Assembly (NCBI GenBank): GCA_963680875.1
Contig: OY804579.1
Coordinates: forward strand, 40,198,397-40,262,396
Direction of reading: 5' to 3'
DNA: 64,000 nucleotides
Origin: Bathymodiolus brooksi
Taxonomy: Eukaryota; Mollusca; Bivalvia; Mytilida; Modiolidae
In this document: positions 62,640 to 64,000 of the stretch, in pieces
How positions within the stretch are numbered: the first letter of the stretch is position 1
How the letters are laid out: each line of letters begins with the position of its first letter
Made by a program: the position numbers and the translations under genes
Notes under the pieces: generated by a model
What the model saw: only the letters and a program-made list of their open reading frames with translations
Databases searched by the model: none
What the model was told of the DNA's origin: nothing

Positions 62640-64000
62640 TTAATTATCAGAGAACCATGTCAAGGTTCTTACCTCTTAGAGTTATCAGAGTACCATGTCA
62701 AGGTTCTTACCTCTCAGAGTTATCAGAGTACCATGTCAAGGTTCTTACCTCTCAGAGTTATCAGAGTACCATGTCAAGGTTCTTACCTCTCAGAGTTATC
62801 AGAGTACCATGTCAAGGTTCTTACCTCTCAGAGTTATCAGAGTACCATGTCAAGGTTCTTACCTCTTAGAGTTATCAGAGTACCATGTCCTAGTTCTTAC
62901 CTCTTAGAGTTATCAGAGTACCATGTCAAGGTTCTTACCTCTCAGAGTTATCAGAGTACCATGTCAAGGTTCTTACCTCTCAGAGTTATCAGAGTACCAT
63001 GTCAAGGTTCTTACCTCTCAGAGTTATCAGAGTACCATGTCAAGGTTCTTACCTCTCAGAGTTATCAGAGTACCATGTCAAGGTTCTTACCTCTTAGAGT
63101 TATCAGAGTACCATGTCCTAGTTCTTACCTCTTAGAGTTATCAGAGTACCATGTCAAGGTTCTTACCTCTCAGAGTTATCAGAGTACCATGTCAAGGTTC
63201 TTACCTCTTAGAGTTATCAGAGTACCATGTCAAGGTTCTTACCTCTCAGAGTTATCAGAGTACCATGTCAAGGTTCTTACCTCTCAGAGTTATCAGAGTA
63301 CCATGTCAAGGTTCTTACCTCTCAGAGTTATCAGAGTACCATGTCAAGGTTCTTACCTCTTAGAGTTATCAGAGTACCATGTCCTAGTTCTTACCTCTTA
63401 GAGTTATCAGAGTACCATGTCCTAGTTCTTACCTCTTAGAGTTATCAGAGTACCATGTCAAGGTTCTTACCTCTCAGAGTTATCAGAGTACCATGTCAAG
63501 GTTCTTACCTCTCAGAGTTATCAGAGTACCATGTCAAGGTTCTTACCTCTCAGAGTTATCAGAGTACCATGTCAAGGTTCTTACCTCTCAGAGTTATCAG
63601 AGTACCATGTCAAGGTTCTTACCTCTTAGAGTTATCAGAGTACCATGTCCTAGTTCTTACCTCTTAGAGTTATCAGAGTACCATGTCAAGGTTCTTACCT
63701 CTCAGAGTTATCAGAGTACCATGTCAAGGTTCTTACCTCTTAGAGTTATCAGAGTACCATGTCAAGGTTCTTACCTCTCAGAGTTATCAGAGTACCATGT
63801 CAAGGTTCTTACCTCTCAGAGTACCATGTCAAGATTCCTACCTCTCAGAGTTATCAGAGTACCATGTCAAGGTTTTTACCTCTTAGAGTTATCAGAGTAC
63901 CATGTCAAGGTTCTTACCTCTTAGAGTTATCAGAGTACCATGTCAAGGTTCTTACCTCTTAGAGTTATCAGAGTACCATGTCCTAGTTCTTACCTCTTAG
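62640..64000 (-). repeat. 38-bp minisatellite containing a donor consensus, runs off the window
   Basis: About 36 copies of CTCTGAGAGGTAAGAACC then TTGACATGGTACTCTGATAA (minus strand), with one shortened unit near 63820. Each has GAG|GTAAGA. It lies upstream of exon 1; the exon it may come from would be beyond 64000. Confidence 0.9.

Noticed and set aside
62637..63962. CRISPR-like look of the 38-bp array
   Set aside because: Units are contiguous with no spacers, in a eukaryotic intron.

Overview
The window is an intron-rich, AT-rich eukaryotic nuclear segment. I read it as bivalve mollusc, probably mussel-like. That is an inference from the transposon types: tRNA-derived SINEs with a conserved CCGGTTTCCTCC block, pearl-like elements with a ~160-170 bp tandem core, Penelope-like reverse transcriptase remnants and a jockey/CR1-type LINE. 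I see no prokaryotic gene, CRISPR array, rRNA gene or functional tRNA gene.

One host gene spans almost the whole window on the minus strand: an internal portion of a very large non-classical cadherin (Fat/Dachsous/CDH23 style). I placed 30 exons, from 61672..61734 (most 5') to 1133..1413 (most 3'). All 29 internal junctions keep one open frame, giving 4,599 nt or 1,533 codons and about 14 extracellular cadherin (EC) repeats. These carry the usual DxNDNxPxF, LDYE/LDRE and DxD calcium motifs. Signal peptide, membrane segment and cytoplasmic tail all lie outside the window. One intron uses a GC donor.

The most unusual structure is a recurrent link between tandem repeats and the gene's own splice junctions. 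Exon 28 (3847..3997) has a 39-bp array that copies its 5' splice site on one side and an 81-bp array that copies its 3' splice site plus exon start on the other. Exon 13 (29438..29586) has the same two-sided arrangement with 27-bp and 57-bp units. Exons 29, 26 and 23 show two-copy duplications of a splice junction that look like early stages. Exon 20 has an array at its acceptor tract and exon 25 a long poly-T acceptor tract. The window ends inside another donor-bearing array. The 39-bp array stays open in the cadherin frame for about 30 copies, so distal donor choice would add 13-residue blocks, each with an N-glycosylation sequon in most copies.

Layout, low to high coordinate: 1..398 Penelope-like GIY-YIG remnant; 876..1080 SINE; 1133..8543 exons 30 to 27 with the 39-bp and 81-bp arrays; 9573..13457 exons 26 to 22; 13550..15840 minisatellite split by a TIR transposon; 16040..19790 LINE (one stop and one frameshift) in the intron between exons 21 and 22; 20152..30566 exons 21 to 12 with further arrays; 31190..34805 a nest of transposons including a 112-triplet GAA run; 35210..38871 exons 10 to 7; 38872..55465 one 16.6-kb intron holding a 332-bp dimeric satellite and a 60-bp array; 55466..61734 exons 6 to 1; 62640..64000 a 38-bp array.
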